Notes under the pieces: model-generated | What the model was told of the DNA's origin: nothing | Seen by the model: only the letters and a program-made list of their open reading frames with translations | Database searches by the model: none | Position numbers and translations under genes: made by a program | In this document: piece by piece, positions 6,416-8,329 of the stretch | How positions within the stretch are numbered: the first letter of the stretch is position 1 | Layout: every line of letters begins with the position of its first letter | Assembly (NCBI GenBank): GCA_903839965.1 | Contig: CAIMEK010000359.1 | Location: forward strand, 1 to 8,329 | DNA from: an uncultured Acetobacteraceae bacterium | GTDB taxonomy: Bacteria; Pseudomonadota; Alphaproteobacteria; Acetobacterales; Acetobacteraceae | Direction: 5' to 3' | DNA: 8,329 nt

Positions 6416-6895
6416 GAGCGGCCGGGATGGTGAAAGTTTTCGGGCGCCGGCCTTTGCAGGGCGCGCGCCTGTATGCAGGCCGGCGTACGGAAACCGCCCA
6501 TGCACGAACCCGCGGTCAGCAAGCGTGGCGCTATGGGAATTTGAAGGATCTGGCATTGCGCTGCTGGTGCAGTTCGGCGAAAGGGTCAACGCGCCATCGC
6601 CACCTTGATCCGCGACACCGTGCCGTTGCCGACGCCGATGCGTTTCGCAACCTTCTTGATGTCCTCTCTTTTCGCCAGCCGGGCGCGTATGGCGGCGCCG
6701 ACATGCGAGACGTCTTCGTCACGTTCTCACTGAGCGAGCGGTTGATGAAGCTGCGGTGGCCACGCCCGGGCCTGCGGCTGCACTACCTGGACCGGGTGCC
6801 GTAGCCGTGTATGTTGCCGCCGCCGCTAGCGGCTTTGTCGCACCAACGGCCTCTGTCCATTGGGCGGAGGATTGCAACACAGCGAGGTAGATGCA
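6416..6895. other. Gene-poor stretch around the recombinase remnant, upstream of the crotonase gene
   Basis: Apart from the 46-codon remnant at 6586-6726, I see no supported gene in these 480 bases. Longer open frames on both strands have arginine- and proline-rich texts without motifs and look like GC-rich shadows. A perfect 12-bp palindrome, GCCGCTAGCGGC (6822-6833), lies about 60 bp before the crotonase start and could be an operator or a chance repeat. No convincing promoter for the crotonase gene was found. The composition and the remnant suggest leftover DNA of a mobile element. Confidence 0.4.
6586..6726 (-). pseudogene. C-terminal helix-turn-helix remnant of a serine recombinase/resolvase
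   Basis: Between an in-frame TGA (complement of 6727-6729) and a TGA stop (complement of 6586-6588) lies an open frame of 46 residues with no start codon. Its text, AAIRARLAKREDIKKVAKRI followed by GVGNGTVSRIKVAMAR, is a typical DNA-binding helix-turn-helix at the very C-terminus of resolvase-type recombinases: two helices joined at the GVGNGTV turn, then a short basic tail and stop. Recombinases of this kind in alphaproteobacteria commonly end in a similar pattern (K-x-A-x-x-x-G-V-G-x-x-T-V-x-R-I-K), as I recall it. The N-terminal catalytic domain with its serine is absent upstream; frames there are broken. This is therefore a truncated relic, not a working enzyme. An HTH of a transposase or other recombinase is the main alternative. 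Confidence 0.6.
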
Positions 6896-7729
6896 ATGCC
6901 CCGATACGAGTCTCCCTATGATCCTTCTTCGATGCCGAGGGACCTGAAGTACATCCGTTACGAGAAGAAGGGCCATGTCGCCTATGTCACCATCAACCGG
7001 CCCGAAGTGCTGAACGCAATGCACAGCTACAGCTATGCCGAGTTGCGCTCGTGCTGGCTGGACATCGGCCGCGATCCAAATATCTATGTCGGGATCTTCA
7101 CCGGCGAAGGCAAGGCATTCTGCGCCGGGCGCGACGTCAAGTTTCTCTCTGAGCACCAGGCCAAGGGTATCCGGACGCCACACGAGGATCCGAACAGCCC
7201 GATGTATTTTTGGGGCGGCGGCACCAGGCCGTCCGAGGCCAATCTGGACAAACCGCTGATTGCGGCGATCAATGGGCTTGCTGTCGGCGTCGGTATCTCG
7301 CTGGTGCTGGAGTGCCAGTTGCGCGTGATGGCCGAGGATGCCTGGCTCGGTGACACCCACACCAGAGTCGGCCGCCTTGGCTCACCGCATGGCTTGTACG
7401 CGGCGCTGCCCCGCACGGTCGCAGCCTATCTCACTCTGTGCAACGGCCGGCTGACCGCGCAGGAATGCCTGCAGCACAGCATCGTCAACAAGGTGGTGCC
7501 GCGCGACAAGCTGATGCAGACGGCCGAACAGCTCGCGGAGATGGTGTGCGAAGGCTCGCCGTTGGCCGTGCAGGCGGCAGTACGCCTTTATCGCCTCAGT
7601 ACGGCCTTCGAGCCGGCGCTGGTCGCCTATGCGCGCCATCTCGACCAGGAGACGGCGGAAAGCGAGGACGGGGCGGAAGGCCCGCGCGCATTTCGCGAGA
7701 AGCGCAAGCCGGTCTGGAAGGTGCGTTAG
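6896..7729 (+). CDS. Enoyl-CoA hydratase/isomerase (crotonase) family protein with atypical active site
   Basis: This 277-residue protein has the crotonase fold signature: VAYVTINRPEVLNAM (28-42), the first oxyanion-hole motif AFCAGRD (74-80), and AAINGLAVGVGISLVLEC (123-140) with the second oxyanion-hole region. Family members act on CoA thioesters as hydratases, isomerases, hydrolases or decarboxylases. By alignment from memory, the two catalytic glutamates of classical hydratases are replaced: Ser135 where Glu144 lies, and His155 (in GDTHTRVG, 152-159) where Glu164 lies. DTH-type variants are known in the superfamily, so the gene is probably functional but perhaps not a hydratase. The start at 6896 follows GAGGT (6884-6888) with a seven-base spacer; an upstream in-frame TTG at 6860 is less likely. 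The next gene is a broken acyl-CoA synthetase, suggesting a former CoA-ester pathway. Confidence 0.9.
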   Translation: MPRYESPYDPSSMPRDLKYIRYEKKGHVAYVTINRPEVLNAMHSYSYAELRSCWLDIGRDPNIYVGIFTGEGKAFCAGRDVKFLSEHQAKGIRTPHEDPNSPMYFWGGGTRPSEANLDKPLIAAINGLAVGVGISLVLECQLRVMAEDAWLGDTHTRVGRLGSPHGLYAALPRTVAAYLTLCNGRLTAQECLQHSIVNKVVPRDKLMQTAEQLAEMVCEGSPLAVQAAVRLYRLSTAFEPALVAYARHLDQETAESEDGAEGPRAFREKRKPVWKVR

Positions 7730-7742
7730 GCGGATAGTCGAC

Positions 7743-7777
7743 CCGAGCCGCTGCCTGCACTTTGCGTGGCGGCTCGG
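7743..7777 (+). terminator. Long-stem hairpin after the crotonase gene
   Basis: CCGAGCCGC (7743-7751) and GCGGCTCGG (7769-7777) form a perfect nine-base stem around a 17-base loop. Three further inner pairs (two of them G-T wobble) could lengthen the stem. It lies 13 bases after the crotonase stop and could end or stabilise that transcript. There is no T-run, so a classical intrinsic terminator is not supported. The rest of the gap up to 7872 holds nothing I recognise. Confidence 0.4.
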
Positions 7778-7882
7778 AGCGAATGCCCGATCCGGAACGC
7801 AGGCTTCAAAGCAGGCCTTTCGTGGGGTGGGTGCCGCGGCAAAGCGGTCGGTAGAGGTGGTTGTCGGGGACTGGAGGCTGGT

Positions 7883-8190
7883 GTGAACGATCAAGCGCAA
7901 CGTGCGGCACCCTTTGGGGATCTCACGCCCTTGATCGCCCCTCGATCGGTCGCCGTGATCGGGGCATCCGACCGCGAAGGCAACGTTGGCGGAATTGCAG
8001 TGCTTGCCCACCCTGGGCGCGCTGCCAGCAGTTCCTGACCTGGCAATCCTGGCTGTTCCAGCCGAGGGTGTCGCAGGAGCCGTCGAAGATTGCATTGCGA
8101 ACCATGTGCCGGCCGCAGTGGTCTGGGCCGGAGGCTTCGCCGAGGTCGGCGGAGCAGGCATCGCCCGACAACAGCACCTGAAGGAACTCC
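7883..8190 (+). pseudogene. N-terminal fragment of an NDP-forming acyl-CoA synthetase, frameshifted and truncated
   Basis: The gene begins at GTG 7883, five bases after a GGAGG site (7873-7877). The first frame gives LTPLIAPRSVAVIGASDREG, the classic start of the CoA-binding Rossmann domain of NDP-forming acyl-CoA synthetases, then runs out at a TGA (8036-8038) in nonsense. The domain resumes in another frame from about 7992: CLPTLGALPAVPDLAILAVP, then VVWAGGFAEVGGAG. The strand that should lie between (the segment ending in the usual PVNP region, about 25 residues) is missing, so a deletion with frameshift occurred near 7985-8000. The text stops resembling the family after QQHLKEL, at about 8190, where an insertion-sequence end appears to begin. 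The ligase and ATP-grasp parts are not in the window. Its partner would have been the upstream crotonase. Confidence 0.78.
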
Positions 8191-8329
8191 TGTACCGCGC
8201 CCGGTTCTTTGGACACAAGGTTGAGCTTAAGCGGCGGCGTTGAGCATTGCCTGGTTCCAGTTGGCTCGGGCGAGGTTGGGGCTGGCGTGGCCGTTCTTCT
8301 CAATCAGCCATTCAGCGTTGTATCGGGTG
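8191..8329 (-). mobile_element. End of an insertion sequence, probably IS3 family (runs off the right edge)
   Basis: The acyl-CoA synthetase reading stops at about 8190, and a transposase C-terminus on the opposite strand begins 37 bases further on. The likely element tip is at 8191, where the sequence starts TGTACCGCGCCCGGTTCTTT and continues GGACAC; IS3-family elements begin with TG and often have such GC-rich inverted ends. The other end, its matching inverted repeat and the target duplication lie outside the window, so the exact border is inferred. Confidence 0.5.
8227..8329 (-). CDS. IS3-type transposase, C-terminal end (partial)
   Basis: The minus-strand frame from the window edge to a TAA (complement of 8227-8229) encodes 33 residues, TRYNAEWLIEKNGHASP followed by NLARANWNQAMLNAAA. 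The RYNAEWLIEKNG...SP pattern is typical, from memory, of the last residues of IS3-family integrase-core (DDE) transposases, which cut and join the element ends. The catalytic DDE residues lie upstream, outside the window, so activity cannot be judged. Other DDE families with a similar C-terminus, such as IS481, remain possible. Confidence 0.62.
   Translation of the reverse strand, partial: TRYNAEWLIEKNGHASPNLARANWNQAMLNAAA

Noticed and set aside
70..6559. Ten-base direct repeat CTGGCATTGC at 70-79 and 6550-6559
   Set aside because: Repeats of this length are expected many times by chance in 8 kb; there is no extended similarity around them.
6427..6804. 125-residue plus-strand open frame in the gene-poor gap
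   Set aside because: No ribosome site or motif; it runs opposite the recombinase remnant, which reads much better as protein.
7382..8218. 278-residue minus-strand open frame opposite the crotonase and synthetase remnant
   Set aside because: Low-complexity text with no motifs, while the opposite strand carries clear family signatures.

Overview
The window is GC-rich, with strongly G/C-biased third codon positions in its real genes. It looks like chromosomal DNA of an alphaproteobacterium, perhaps of the Acetobacteraceae/Rhodospirillales or Bradyrhizobium type. That placement is an impression from base composition, TRAP transporter content and the style of the mobile-element remnants; there is no rRNA or other marker gene to prove it. 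No tRNA, rRNA, CRISPR array or intact mobile element was seen.

Left part (81-3944, minus strand): a compact four-gene operon read from 3944 down to 81. It encodes a periplasmic TRAP solute-binding protein (DctP), the small and large TRAP membrane subunits (DctQ, DctM) and a Gfo/Idh/MocA-family NAD(P)-dependent oxidoreductase. The simplest reading is uptake of an organic acid, probably a sugar acid or similar, followed by its oxidation or reduction in the cytoplasm. A plausible sigma70-type promoter lies about 130 bp upstream of dctP.

Middle part (4307-6361): a secreted serine beta-lactamase/esterase-family gene that has lost the middle of its catalytic domain by an in-frame deletion; a short decayed coding remnant on the minus strand; then an intact two-gene plus-strand unit, a dienelactone-hydrolase-family enzyme followed 11 nt later by a small DUF6295-like protein. 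Two perfect hairpins follow that unit.

Right part (6362-8329): a remnant of a recombinase C-terminal helix-turn-helix (minus strand), an intact crotonase (enoyl-CoA hydratase/isomerase) family gene with substituted catalytic positions, and the N-terminal part of an NDP-forming acyl-CoA synthetase. That last gene is broken twice, by a frameshifting deletion and by what looks like an insertion sequence whose transposase C-terminus runs off the right edge.

Overall, intact catabolic genes alternate with wrecked ones (four in about 4 kb), which suggests a plastic, decaying accessory region. I do not see a clear new multi-gene system. The points most worth a check are the crotonase with an atypical active site, the hydrolase/DUF6295 pair, and the cluster of deletions next to recombinase and IS remnants.
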